Of a stretch of DNA of 42,367 nucleotides, positions 16,904-26,104 are shown in pieces. Source of the DNA: Hyphomicrobiales bacterium (GTDB taxonomy: Bacteria > Pseudomonadota > Alphaproteobacteria > Rhizobiales > JAJFHR01); NCBI GenBank assembly GCA_021775475.1, contig JAJFHS010000035.1, positions 1 through 42,367 of the forward strand, given 5' to 3'. Below the pieces are notes generated by a model. The model saw only the letters and a program-made list of their open reading frames with translations. It had not been told where the DNA came from and ran no database searches. Both the position numbers and the translations under genes were made by a program. Every line of letters begins with the position of its first letter. Position 1 is the stretch's first letter.

Positions 16904-17548
16904 ATGCCGGAAAAAGATGCAGGTCAATCTTTGCTGGAGAGTGCTTACGAACTTAAAACTCCTGATGACAATGCAAAATATTACGATGCGTTTGCCTCAA
17001 CATACGACACCGACTTTGCTGAGGGAATGGGATGGAATTACCCTGCAGCGATAGCAACTGCATATGAGAATGCAGCATCGGATCAAGATGTGCCGATTGC
17101 CGACATTGGCTGCGGCACCGGGCTGGTTGCCAGCGCGCTCAAAATCTCCCCCGAACTCATCGATGGTATGGACATCTCACCGGAGATGCTTCGCGCTTCC
17201 GAGGGAAAAAAACTCTATCGTGCACTGTACAAGGTCGATCTCACCGCATCCCTTGACGCTATCGCCAATGACTATGGTGCTGTGCTTTCGGCTGGGACTT
17301 TCACCCATGGCCATCTTGGCCCAGAACCGTTGGAAAACCAGCTCTCCATCGCACGTCACGGTGCCCTTTTTGTGATTGGCGTCAACCGGGTTCATTTTGA
17401 CGAAAGGCTTTTCGAGCCGGTGATTAAGGATCTGGAGGTGCGGGGATTGATCACAGATTTGCAGATTACCGAAGCACCGATGTATTCAAAGGACGGTCAT
17501 GACCACTCCGACGACATTGCCCTGATCCTGATTTTTCGTAAAAAATGA
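16904..17548 (+). CDS. class I SAM-dependent methyltransferase
   Basis: A 214-residue protein with the methyltransferase fold. SAM-binding motif I is VPIADIGCGTGLVASAL (about residues 64-80), preceded by KYYDAFASTYDTDF, a common N-terminal feature of small-molecule methyltransferases. Motif II-like DGMDISPEML and a later AGTFTHGHLGPE follow. A strong GAAGGAG precedes the ATG. It lies after a terminator, so it probably has its own promoter. Its end faces the Na/Pi transporter gene with 5 bp between stops. The substrate is not predictable. Confidence 0.85.
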   Translation: MPEKDAGQSLLESAYELKTPDDNAKYYDAFASTYDTDFAEGMGWNYPAAIATAYENAASDQDVPIADIGCGTGLVASALKISPELIDGMDISPEMLRASEGKKLYRALYKVDLTASLDAIANDYGAVLSAGTFTHGHLGPEPLENQLSIARHGALFVIGVNRVHFDERLFEPVIKDLEVRGLITDLQITEAPMYSKDGHDHSDDIALILIFRKK

Positions 17549-17553
17549 GGTCT

Positions 17554-19221
17554 TCACTTGACTGACTTCAAGCGACTGTCGCGCAACTCACCGGCGGTTT
17601 CCAGTATTGGGTAGGCGACCGAGGCAAAGTGAGAATTGATGCGTTTGAAATCGCGCAGGATATCGAGATGGTAGGCACTGGTCTCGATGGTTTTTGTTTC
17701 GCCTGAACGCAGTCTGGCATGATGGCGATCGGTGCTTTTCTTTTCAATTTCGCGAAACTGTTTCTTGCGTTCCAACAAAGCCCGGGCGTTTTCAACGGTG
17801 CGTTCCATGAAAACGTTTGAAGCAAGCTGCACAGTCTCGCGCAGGTAATCGTACATCTCTTCAAGTTCGGCAAAGCCTTCTTCAGAAAAATCACGGCGGG
17901 TTTTGATCTTTTTGCTGATTGTTCCCAGCAGGCTGCGGTCAATCACATCACCGGCGTTTTCCAGATTTGTTGCAAACGAAATCACCTCGAAGGCGCGCCT
18001 GCCCTCTTCTTTTTCCAACTCAGCACGTGTTAAGTCGGTTACATAAAACTTGATGGCCTCATAAAGATCATCAACCCGATCATCCAAATCGTGAGTTTCA
18101 TCGCACAACGTGGCGTCATTGTTTTTCAGAGCATCCATGGAGCGTTGCAGCATCATCTCGACCACATCAACCATGCGCAGAGTTTCGCGCGCCACCATGG
18201 ATAGTGCTATGGTCGGCACTTCCTGAGCTGAGGGATCAAGATAACGCGGTGTCCATTCGTCTTCAACCTTGGTGTCAGCGGGAACCAGATTGGCGGTCAG
18301 ACGCGCCATGCCTTCAATGCTGGTTATGAAAATTACCAATAAAAGAGCGTTAAATCCGATGTGGAGAAAAATCAGCTTTTGCCCGGCCTCCATATCCCAT
18401 TGTGCCAGATAGGGCATCCAGCGTGAGCTTAGGAAAGCGGCAAGTATAACACCGACGATGCGAAAGAAAAGATTACCCAGAGCAATCTGGCGCGCTGCCG
18501 GTGGCTCTGACAATGTCAGGGTGAAGGCGGGCAAAGCTGCACCGGCGTTAATGCCCAACACCAGATAAAACGCTAAAAAGCCGTGATCAAGCACGCCACC
18601 GGTGGCCAGAACCGATATGAGCAGGAGCACGGCTAAAGAGGAATGCGCAACCCAGGTTAAAACCGCTGCCACCAGTATGGCTATCAGGGGCTCATTGCCC
18701 ATGGCTGCGAAAATTTCGGCGATTATTGTGCTCTGGCGCAACACTTCGCCTGCCGATGACAACACACTCAAAGACAGGAAGATCAGGCCAAGCCCCATGA
18801 GGATACGGCCGGATTGTTTGCCCTTGAGAGAACGATGCTCAAAGATCGAATGCAGGATATAACCGGCAAACATGAACAGCGGCCACAGGCCTTTTATGTT
18901 AAGCGAAAAAAATTGTGCGATTAAGGCACTGCCGAGATCAGCGCCAAGCATAATGGCAAGACCGGCAGATGCTGTCAGCAATCCGGCGCTGGCAAACGAT
19001 GTAGTGAGAAGGGCAACAGCGGTAGAGCTTTGCAACATGGTTGCAGCGCCCAGCCCCATCAGGGCTGCAACAAATCGGTTGGCGGTGCTTTTGACCAGAA
19101 AATTGCGGATATCAGCGCCAAATGAGCGCACCATACCAGTGCGCGCCATGCGTGCACCCCATAGAAGAAGTGTCGCACTGCCCGCTATCTTAATTAATAA
19201 CTCAGTTCCCGATGTTTCCAT
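17554..19221 (-). CDS. Na/Pi-cotransporter-family protein with PhoU domain
   Basis: A 555-residue membrane protein. Residues 1-310 are strongly hydrophobic with two homologous QSS-type motifs typical of SLC34/NptA proteins (GLGAATMLQSSTAVALLTTSF and a second at AVLTWVAHSSLAVLLLISVL). The C-terminal third (about 340-540) is a PhoU-like helical domain (MVARETLRMVDVVEMML ... ENAGDVIDRSLLG). This is the architecture of bacterial NptA/YjbB. E. coli YjbB is reported as a phosphate exporter. It starts 25 bp after phnY in the same direction, so it is probably the last gene of the phnWAY operon. An attractive job is moving out phosphate released by PhnA; import is the alternative. Confidence 0.88.
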   Translation of the reverse strand: METSGTELLIKIAGSATLLLWGARMARTGMVRSFGADIRNFLVKSTANRFVAALMGLGAATMLQSSTAVALLTTSFASAGLLTASAGLAIMLGADLGSALIAQFFSLNIKGLWPLFMFAGYILHSIFEHRSLKGKQSGRILMGLGLIFLSLSVLSSAGEVLRQSTIIAEIFAAMGNEPLIAILVAAVLTWVAHSSLAVLLLISVLATGGVLDHGFLAFYLVLGINAGAALPAFTLTLSEPPAARQIALGNLFFRIVGVILAAFLSSRWMPYLAQWDMEAGQKLIFLHIGFNALLLVIFITSIEGMARLTANLVPADTKVEDEWTPRYLDPSAQEVPTIALSMVARETLRMVDVVEMMLQRSMDALKNNDATLCDETHDLDDRVDDLYEAIKFYVTDLTRAELEKEEGRRAFEVISFATNLENAGDVIDRSLLGTISKKIKTRRDFSEEGFAELEEMYDYLRETVQLASNVFMERTVENARALLERKKQFREIEKKSTDRHHARLRSGETKTIETSAYHLDILRDFKRINSHFASVAYPILETAGELRDSRLKSVK

Positions 19222-19246
19222 TTAACCCCGTATTAGAGCACTTTAC

Positions 19247-20707
19247 TCAACGTGGCCAGGGTAATGAATAGGTCTTGACGTTGGTGTAAAATTTCATTGC
19301 TTCGAGGACGCCTTCCTTGACGCCATTACCTGAATCCTTGATGCCGCCGAATGGTGACATTTCAATACGATAGCCCGGTTGTTCCCAGATGTTCACCGTA
19401 CCCACATTGAGGCCATCGATATAGGCGGTGATGCGTTCAAGATGATTGGTGCAAACACCTGCTGACAGGCCAAAGGGCGTGGAATTGGATATCTCCATCA
19501 CCTTGATATCATCATCGGGAACACGAACCACTGGTATAATCGGTCCGAAGGTTTCTTCATAGACCAATTCGCTATCATGAGGCACATGATCCACAACTAT
19601 TGGCGGCAACAGGGCACCTTGGCGTCCCGGGTGATAGAGAATTTTTGCGCCACGCTTTTCCGCCATGTAAACGCGTTCTTCAAATATTGCAGCAGCCTGT
19701 TCGTGAATGACACAACCCAATTGAGTTTCCGGGTCTTGCGGGTCACCGAATTTTATCTTTTTGGCTTTTTCCAAAATTAGCGGCACCAGCCTGTCGGCAA
19801 TGGAGTCCTGAGCCAGAATGCGTTTGATGGCGGTGCAACGCTGGCCGGAATTTCCTGTCGCTCCGGCAACGGCAATGGTGGCGGCACGCTCAAGATCATC
19901 ATCACTGAGGTCATTGCAGACAATCAACGGGTCATTGCCACCAAGCTCGAGAGCCGAGCGCGTATAGCCCGCTTTATTGGCGATCATCTTGCCAACGGGA
20001 ACACCACCGGTAAAGGTAACGATATCGATATGTTCATTGGTGATCATTTCTTCACCAATGTCAGCAGGCATGCCGGTGACGATCTGGAACATCTCGGGCG
20101 GCAGTCCGGCATCATAAAGAATATCGGCAAGGGTAATGGCGGTCAGCGGTGTTAATTCGGTTGGCTTGCACACCATGCAATTATTGGTCGCGATTGAGGG
20201 TGCTATTTTGTGGGCGACCATATTGAGCGGGTGATTGAACGGGGTGATGGCTGATATGACACCCACAGGTTCGCGCTTGGTATAAATCTTGCGGTCCTTG
20301 CCGTGGGGTGTGAGGTCACAGGAAAAAATCTCGCCATCATCAAGAATGGATAACTGACCGGAAAGAGTGAACACATCATAAGCGCGGCCGGTTTCATACA
20401 AGGCGTGTTGATTGCAGATGCCAAGTTCCAGAGTGAGCACATCAGCGATGGCTTCGCGGCGCTCGCGAATGAGTTCGCCTGTACGAAACAATACCTGCTG
20501 GCGTTCATAACGCGTCAGCTTTGGTGTGTAGTTGGCGGCTATTTCAAACGCACGCCTGGCGTGTTCAGCTGTGCCAGCCGGGACCGTGCCGATCACTTCG
20601 TTGGTATAGGGATAGCGAACCTCGACAACGTCCTTGGTTGTTACCTTCTCGCCACCGATGCGCATTGCTTCTTCGATAACGGGGCGGTTTTTTGATATCT
20701 GGTTCAT
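19247..20707 (-). CDS. phnY: phosphonoacetaldehyde dehydrogenase
   Basis: An aldehyde dehydrogenase (486 residues) that oxidises phosphonoacetaldehyde to phosphonoacetate with NAD. Family motifs: [26 protein letters not shown], general base Glu254 in LELGGNDP, catalytic Cys291 in [10 protein letters not shown], and [10 protein letters not shown]. By my recollection Cys291 is also the nucleophile position in the characterised Sinorhizobium enzyme. The specific assignment rests mainly on context: it follows phnA by 3 bp and phnW lies upstream, which is the phnWAY set. AGGAAT, overlapping the end of phnA, serves as ribosome site, so translation is coupled. Other ALDH substrates would be possible without this context. 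Confidence 0.92.
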   Translation of the reverse strand: MNQISKNRPVIEEAMRIGGEKVTTKDVVEVRYPYTNEVIGTVPAGTAEHARRAFEIAANYTPKLTRYERQQVLFRTGELIRERREAIADVLTLELGICNQHALYETGRAYDVFTLSGQLSILDDGEIFSCDLTPHGKDRKIYTKREPVGVISAITPFNHPLNMVAHKIAPSIATNNCMVCKPTELTPLTAITLADILYDAGLPPEMFQIVTGMPADIGEEMITNEHIDIVTFTGGVPVGKMIANKAGYTRSALELGGNDPLIVCNDLSDDDLERAATIAVAGATGNSGQRCTAIKRILAQDSIADRLVPLILEKAKKIKFGDPQDPETQLGCVIHEQAAAIFEERVYMAEKRGAKILYHPGRQGALLPPIVVDHVPHDSELVYEETFGPIIPVVRVPDDDIKVMEISNSTPFGLSAGVCTNHLERITAYIDGLNVGTVNIWEQPGYRIEMSPFGGIKDSGNGVKEGVLEAMKFYTNVKTYSLPWPR

Positions 20708-20710
20708 GAT

Positions 20711-21961
20711 CTATTCCTGCTCGGCAACATGGTTGCAGCCAATATTAAAGGCATCGAAGTTGCGCAAATCCGACCCAAGATTGACGCTTCTGCGATTGAG
20801 GATTATCGGGATAACCTGCTCGGTCAGGCCACCATGGGAACGCAAGGGCTCTTTGAGCGCTGAGAGGTCATGACGCGCTGCCGTTGTACCAATAACTTTG
20901 GTATCGCGCGACACCACAATGATGTCACCCATGCGGTCTTCGGGCAGTTCAAACTCACGGCAGCCATCGGCGCGATTATAAACCACATGCACACCCTCAA
21001 GATTGGACAGGCGCGCAATCAGGGCGGGTTGATCGATTTCCTGCGGCAGGTAGACTGTGGCGAACGAGCCCAGCGCGCCATGATGAACCACGTAAGGATC
21101 GGTGATGGGCAGGATTACCCGCGCCGTACCCTCCCCGAGCCAGTCATCGAGCACTTCCTGCAAATAGAGAATGTCAGGTTCTTTGTTGGCGAGGTGTTTG
21201 TCTTTCATGCCATGGTCAGCGGTAAGTACGATAATGGCACCAAGAGCGTCAAGCTCGCCGAGGTATTTGTCCATCATGGCGTAAAACGCATTGCCGCCAT
21301 CCGAGCCCGGGGCAAATTTATGCTGCACGTAATCGGTGGTTGAAAGATACATAAGGTCCGGTCTCATGCTGGCCATAAGCTTTACACCGCCGGCAAAAAC
21401 AAATTCTGAAAGTTCAGCTGAATAGACTTCCGGCACATCCATGCCGACCATTTCGCAGACGTTTTCGATGCCGCTGTCTTTCATGGTGCATTGATCAGCG
21501 CATTCAGCTGAAAAACAAACAGCTGTACCATCGTCAAACGTCAGACCATTCCCGAGCAGCAATCTAAGTTTGTCTTTAGCAGTGAGAACCACAAGCTTGG
21601 CACCGGCTTTTTGAAAGGCTTCGAAGATGGTCGGTGCGCGCAGAAACTTGGGGTCGTTCATCAACACTTCTTCGCCTGTCTCGCGGTCAAACAGAAAGTT
21701 GCCGCAAATGCCATGAACTGCCGGTGGGCGTCCGGTGACAATCGACAGATTGTTGGGATTGGTAAAACTGGGCACGACCGATTTACCGCGCAGGTTTTCA
21801 CCCTTGGCGATAATCTTTTCAAGGTTCGGCATAATGCCGTCGGCCATGGCGCGCTCCATATAATCAGGCTCGCTGCCATCACAACAAATGACAACCAATG
21901 GTGCGGCTGGCCAGGCATATTCGCGGCCGTTTACACGTACAATCTTGTTTGAATCGCTCAT
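20711..21961 (-). CDS. phnA: phosphonoacetate hydrolase
   Basis: This enzyme hydrolyses phosphonoacetate to acetate and phosphate, breaking the C-P bond. It is a 416-residue alkaline-phosphatase-superfamily protein with two metal sites. Visible elements: Asp28 in VICCDGSEPDYM, nucleophile Thr67 in SFTNPNNLSIVTG, an STTDYVQHKF metal box, LTADHGMKDK with the Asp-His pair, and a C-terminal His in RSHGGLTEQVIP. These match the metal and nucleophile set known for PhnA. It is 16 bp after phnW and 3 bp before phnY in one operon, with AGAGGT upstream of the ATG. Being a hydrolytic, non-C-P-lyase route, it can work without phosphate starvation if so regulated. Confidence 0.94.
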   Translation of the reverse strand: MSDSNKIVRVNGREYAWPAAPLVVICCDGSEPDYMERAMADGIMPNLEKIIAKGENLRGKSVVPSFTNPNNLSIVTGRPPAVHGICGNFLFDRETGEEVLMNDPKFLRAPTIFEAFQKAGAKLVVLTAKDKLRLLLGNGLTFDDGTAVCFSAECADQCTMKDSGIENVCEMVGMDVPEVYSAELSEFVFAGGVKLMASMRPDLMYLSTTDYVQHKFAPGSDGGNAFYAMMDKYLGELDALGAIIVLTADHGMKDKHLANKEPDILYLQEVLDDWLGEGTARVILPITDPYVVHHGALGSFATVYLPQEIDQPALIARLSNLEGVHVVYNRADGCREFELPEDRMGDIIVVSRDTKVIGTTAARHDLSALKEPLRSHGGLTEQVIPIILNRRSVNLGSDLRNFDAFNIGCNHVAEQE

Positions 21962-21977
21962 AAAACCTCTTTAAAAT

Positions 21978-23126
21978 TTAAGCCGCTGCAGCACAGTTGA
22001 CTATACCCATTTCATTCAATGTGGTTTGAATAACATTCAACACACCATGCATCTGTTCCGGGCCAACGCGGCCAATACAGCCGATACGGAAAGTATCGGC
22101 GACGGTGAGTTTGCCGGGATATATGATATAGCCCTGATCTCTCAATCGATCATAAAAATCCTGAAAGTCAAAATGCGCATCGCCCGGTGTCAGGAAGGTG
22201 ACAATGATCGGTGCCTGAAGGTCGTCAGGCAAAAGTGTCTCAAAACCCAGTTTCCGCATGCCCTCCACCAGAATTTTGCAATTACCCTGATAGCGACCAC
22301 CACGGCCTTCGACACCACCTTCGGCGATATATTCCTTCAATGCCTGGTGAAAACTGGCAATGACCTGAACCGGTGGCGTAAACCGCCACTGAGCGTTCTT
22401 TTCCATTGCTACCCATTGCTCATATAGATCCAGCGTCAGGGAATGGGCATTGTGGCAAGTTTGTTCCAGAGCACTTTTGCGGGCGATGCAAAAGCCCATA
22501 CCGGGTGTTCCCTCAAGGCACTTGTTGGAAGATGCCACCACAGCATCAAACCTGATATCACGGCTGTCCAGCGCAATAGCGCCAAAGGCACTCATGGCAT
22601 CTATGAGATAGCTGCGGTTGTGGCCGGCCACTACTTTGCCAACTTCTGCGACCGGATTAAGAATGCCGGTTGTGGTTTCGCAATGGACGATGACCACATG
22701 GGTGATGGAGCTGTCGGCGCCAAGAATGCGATCTACTTCGCTCGGGTTGACCGGAACGTTTTCCGCTGTTTCCAGTGTGACATAATCGCGACCGATATAG
22801 TTACAGATTTTGGCCATCCGGGTGCCATAGGCACCATTTATCAAGATCAGCAGCTTGTCTGTTTTGGAAACGAAAGTTCCCAACATGGCTTCAACAACGA
22901 AAGTGCCGCTACCCTGCAAGGGAACGGCAACAAAATCATCGCCGCCATGGACAATATCAACCAGCAAATCGCGCATTTCCTGATTAATGGCAATGAGGTG
23001 ATGATCGCGCGAGCCGTAATCATGCAAGGCGGCCTGCTTGACTTGCGGCGAGGTGGTTAAAGGACCGGGCGTCAACAGCCAGGCATCACCAGTTGGCGAC
23101 AGGGATGGATTTTGTTCAACAGACAT
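21978..23126 (-). CDS. phnW: 2-aminoethylphosphonate-pyruvate aminotransferase
   Basis: A PLP enzyme of fold type I, class V, 382 residues. It transfers the amino group of AEP to pyruvate, giving phosphonoacetaldehyde and L-alanine. N-terminal WLLTPGPLTTSPQVKQAAL and HDYGSRD are typical. The PLP-lysine is Lys202 (ASSNKCLEGTPGMGF), with Asp176 (YLIDAMSAFGA) pairing with the pyridine nitrogen. The frame is open 20 codons upstream, but ATG 23126 has GAAGG at good distance and gives the family length. It is the first gene of the phnW-phnA-phnY-(Na/Pi) unit and is divergent from a LysR gene. The alanine it makes must be recycled, which ald in this window could do. Confidence 0.95.
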   Translation of the reverse strand: MSVEQNPSLSPTGDAWLLTPGPLTTSPQVKQAALHDYGSRDHHLIAINQEMRDLLVDIVHGGDDFVAVPLQGSGTFVVEAMLGTFVSKTDKLLILINGAYGTRMAKICNYIGRDYVTLETAENVPVNPSEVDRILGADSSITHVVIVHCETTTGILNPVAEVGKVVAGHNRSYLIDAMSAFGAIALDSRDIRFDAVVASSNKCLEGTPGMGFCIARKSALEQTCHNAHSLTLDLYEQWVAMEKNAQWRFTPPVQVIASFHQALKEYIAEGGVEGRGGRYQGNCKILVEGMRKLGFETLLPDDLQAPIIVTFLTPGDAHFDFQDFYDRLRDQGYIIYPGKLTVADTFRIGCIGRVGPEQMHGVLNVIQTTLNEMGIVNCAAAA

Positions 23127-23156
23127 GTTTTGGCCTTCGGAATTGGAAGAATATTT

Positions 23157-23171
23157 GCCATATCTAATGGC
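23157..23171. promoter_or_regulatory. candidate LysR operator between phnW and the LysR gene
   Basis: GCCAT-ATCTA-ATGGC is a perfect 5-bp inverted repeat of LysR-box size (15 bp) in the 99-bp divergent gap. It is 31 bp upstream of the phnW start, near where the phnW -10 region would lie. No Pho box (CTGTCAT repeats) is visible in this gap. The role is inferred from position and symmetry. Confidence 0.45.
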
Positions 23172-23225
23172 TGGACCTATTATCAATCAAATACATAGTT
23201 CCTACTTCTAATATTGGTTTTTCCT

Positions 23226-24113
23226 ATGAACCATTCACAACTTAAAGCCTTCCATGCGGTCGCCCGGGAAAACAGTTTCACCCGGGCTGCGGCCGCACTT
23301 CGGGTATCGCAACCAACCCTTTCGGGCCACGTCAAGGCGCTTGAAGAAGGTTATGGTGTCAGCCTGTTTCAGCGCGGCGGCCGCCGGGTTGAGCTGACGG
23401 AGTTTGGCAAATCTCTGTTTGCTATCACGCAAGGCTATTTTGCTTCCGAAGTTGAGGCCTTGCAGCTTTTGTCCACGGCCAAGGGACTGTTGCGCGGGCG
23501 TTTAAGAATTGGTGCGGATTCGCCCTATAATGTGGTGCCGCTGATTGCCGCTTTTTCGCGACGTTTCCCGTCCGTACAACATTCGATATTCTTTGGCAAT
23601 TCAAAGGAAGTGCTGGGCAACCTGTTTGCGCGAAAAAGCGATATTGCCATCCTGCCGGAAATTGCAGCTGATGAACGCCTGCATATCGTTCCCTATCGCC
23701 ATGACCGGTTGGTTATCTTTACCCATCGCGGCCATTCGTGGTCGCGGCGCAAGTCCATCCGTTTACATGAAATTGCCGATCAGACCATGATCATGCGCGA
23801 AGTAGGCTCTTCCACACGGGCGGTTTTTGAAAAAGCGCTTGAGGAAAATAATGTGGAGCCAAACAATATTCTGGAGATGGGCAGTCGCGAAGCTGTGCGT
23901 GAATCAGTGGCTGCGGGCTTAGGCATAGGCATTGTGTGCGAAAGTGAATTTGGTCACGATATGCGCTTGCACAAATTACCGGTGCTCGATGCCAGGCTCG
24001 CCATCGTTGAATATATCACCTGTCTTGCCGAAAATCGCAATGATGCAGTGGTCGCAACCTTTTTCGATATTGTGCGCGAAACCGCCCGGGATCACCGCAT
24101 TCGCCAGGCTTGA
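23226..24113 (+). CDS. LysR-family regulator, probable AEP-operon activator
   Basis: A 295-residue LysR protein: N-terminal helix-turn-helix (FHAVARENSFTRAAAALRVS, QPTLSGHVKALEEGYGVSLF), then a binding domain from about residue 90 (RLRIGADSPYNVVPLIAAF ... GLGIGIVCESEFG). The ATG at 23226 is preferred over an in-frame upstream start at 23214 because MNHSQLKAFHAVARE is the normal family N-terminus. It is divergent from phnW and ends 22 bp inside the convergent permease gene, so it sits in the middle of the AEP locus. LysR regulators responding to AEP are known next to phnWAY or phnWX genes in other proteobacteria; the assignment here is contextual. Confidence 0.9.
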   Translation: MNHSQLKAFHAVARENSFTRAAAALRVSQPTLSGHVKALEEGYGVSLFQRGGRRVELTEFGKSLFAITQGYFASEVEALQLLSTAKGLLRGRLRIGADSPYNVVPLIAAFSRRFPSVQHSIFFGNSKEVLGNLFARKSDIAILPEIAADERLHIVPYRHDRLVIFTHRGHSWSRRKSIRLHEIADQTMIMREVGSSTRAVFEKALEENNVEPNNILEMGSREAVRESVAAGLGIGIVCESEFGHDMRLHKLPVLDARLAIVEYITCLAENRNDAVVATFFDIVRETARDHRIRQA

Positions 24114-26104
24114 GTCTTTTTGAGGAGAAGGCGGGATAATCCGGCGTGGAGAATGCGCGCACCGACATTGGTGTAAAAAATCATCATGCCCATGGCGGCG
24201 GCCGGGGCAACGTCACCGGCGTCATCCATGTTGAGCACCGCGACTGACGCTAGCGTCGTGTCGGAGCTATAGAGGAAGACGACGGCGGATACGGTGGTCA
24301 TGGCGTTGACGAACAGATACATCCAGATATCGAGGATTGCCGGCAGGCAAACCGGCACGGTGACCAGTCCCATGACTTTGTAGAACGGCTGCTTGAGTGA
24401 GGCACCGACAGATTCAAATTCATTATCCATTTGTTTAAGCGCGGTTACAGCAGTCAGATGCGACACTGTATAAAAATGGGTAACCGTACTCACCACCAGA
24501 ATGGCCATGGTGGCGTAGATGAAATTAAACGGATTGGCGGGATTGTTGAAAAAGAAAATATAGGCCAGTCCCAAAACCATACCGGGGATCGCCATCGGCA
24601 TCATTGCCAGCAGTTGAAAGACTGTCCTGCCGTTTTCAAACCCACGGGCCTTTTCAACCATATAGGCGCCGGTGAAAACAACGATAGTACCGAACATAGC
24701 CGTTAGCAGCGCCAGTTTTATCGAGTTGCGATAAGAATCCCAACCACCACCGTCCATCAGGTCAAAGGCATAATTGGACAGGGAAAGGCTGAGATCATAA
24801 GGCCAGAACTTGATTAACGCTGCATACTGACAAACGGCAAGTATGGTGACGATGATCAAGCTGATCACAGTGCAATATGCAAACATCTGGCGGTCGAAAA
24901 TCTTACTTGGTGAGGGCTGGTAAGTGACCGAGCGCGAACTTAAAAGTGCGACCTGTTTCTTTTGTATATAGCGATCGACCGAAAAGGCTATGAGGGCGGG
25001 GATAAGCAATACCACGGAGACAACTGCGCCCATCTGGAAATTCTGCTGGCCGATGACCTGTTTGTAGATATCAACGGCGAGAACGTTGAACTGACCGCCG
25101 ATGACTTTGGGCAGCCCAAAATCAGTGATAACCAGATTAAAGACAACAAAGGCTGCTGAAATCAGGCCGTAACGCGCACCGGGGATGGTGATGAGGCGGA
25201 AAATCTTGAACCTTGGCGTACGCAATGAAGTGGCGGCCTCATACAGTCTCGCGTCCGACAGGGCCAAAGACGTGTTGATGATAATCATGGCATGGGGAAA
25301 GGTGAAAAACACCGAGCCGATGATGATGCCGATGGGCCCATAGATCGAATAGCCAAACATCAACTCCTTGAGCATGCCCTGATTGCCGAACAGATAGACG
25401 AGAGCGATGCCGGGCAGCAAAGAAGGCACGAGAAGCGGTGCCATGGCGATTAATCTGAACACGCCTTTATAGCGCATGCAGCTGCGATTGAGCGCATAAG
25501 CGAAGGCAAAGGCCAGGCTTACGGTTATCACCGTCACGATAAAGGCGATGGCCAACGAATTATAGACCGAATTAAACAGTGCCGGTGTAGAGAAGTATGT
25601 TCGAAAATTATCAAAACCAGTTGAGGGCGAGGGTCGCAACACCACACGCCGGAAGTCATTACTGGACAGTTTTACCCACTCATTGTGCGCAACGCGCTCG
25701 CTACCAATGAGAAAAACCGCATCGGACCCGGCGATATTGCGCAGACGATAGTTGGTTTTTGAGCGAAAACTGAAATCCGGGAAGAGCTTGGTGATGCCCA
25801 AGCGGCCATCGGAGCTGGTGGCCAATTCATCGGCACCGATTGCATTTACCTGTTGGTTCAGGGCAGCAACTGTAGTGACGTCACTCCAGCCATCACCTTT
25901 GTCGACCTGTATTTCAAAGCGGTCAAGCTCAAAGCGATAAGTCTCAAATGACTTCGACATCATTACATACAACGGCAGCGCCAGAGCGACCACGAGGTAG
26001 ATTGCAATGACCACCATAAAGGCGCGCATGGTCCAGTCATCGCGACCGATTTTCTGCTTGACGATTGGCAGTGACTGGCTGGAGTGACTACTGATATCAG
26101 CCAT
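24092..26104 (-). CDS. AEP ABC transporter permease, two fused permease domains
   Basis: A 670-residue inner-membrane protein with two binding-protein-dependent permease domains in one chain, as in the PhnU2/AepW type of AEP transporter. TM1 is about 27-50. The first permease core has SIYGPIGIIIGSVFFTFPHA and the EAATSLRT coupling motif; the second has ESVGASLKQ and MPMAIPGMVLGLAYIFF. Between TM1 and the first core, residues 51-172 form a long soluble stretch (VDKGDGWSDVTTVAALNQQ ...) that is periplasmic if TM1 is inserted normally. A short loop would be usual there. The start overlaps the ATPase stop by 8 bp. The 3' end overlaps the LysR gene. Confidence 0.9.
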   Translation of the reverse strand: MADISSHSSQSLPIVKQKIGRDDWTMRAFMVVIAIYLVVALALPLYVMMSKSFETYRFELDRFEIQVDKGDGWSDVTTVAALNQQVNAIGADELATSSDGRLGITKLFPDFSFRSKTNYRLRNIAGSDAVFLIGSERVAHNEWVKLSSNDFRRVVLRPSPSTGFDNFRTYFSTPALFNSVYNSLAIAFIVTVITVSLAFAFAYALNRSCMRYKGVFRLIAMAPLLVPSLLPGIALVYLFGNQGMLKELMFGYSIYGPIGIIIGSVFFTFPHAMIIINTSLALSDARLYEAATSLRTPRFKIFRLITIPGARYGLISAAFVVFNLVITDFGLPKVIGGQFNVLAVDIYKQVIGQQNFQMGAVVSVVLLIPALIAFSVDRYIQKKQVALLSSRSVTYQPSPSKIFDRQMFAYCTVISLIIVTILAVCQYAALIKFWPYDLSLSLSNYAFDLMDGGGWDSYRNSIKLALLTAMFGTIVVFTGAYMVEKARGFENGRTVFQLLAMMPMAIPGMVLGLAYIFFFNNPANPFNFIYATMAILVVSTVTHFYTVSHLTAVTALKQMDNEFESVGASLKQPFYKVMGLVTVPVCLPAILDIWMYLFVNAMTTVSAVVFLYSSDTTLASVAVLNMDDAGDVAPAAAMGMMIFYTNVGARILHAGLSRLLLKKTQAWRMR

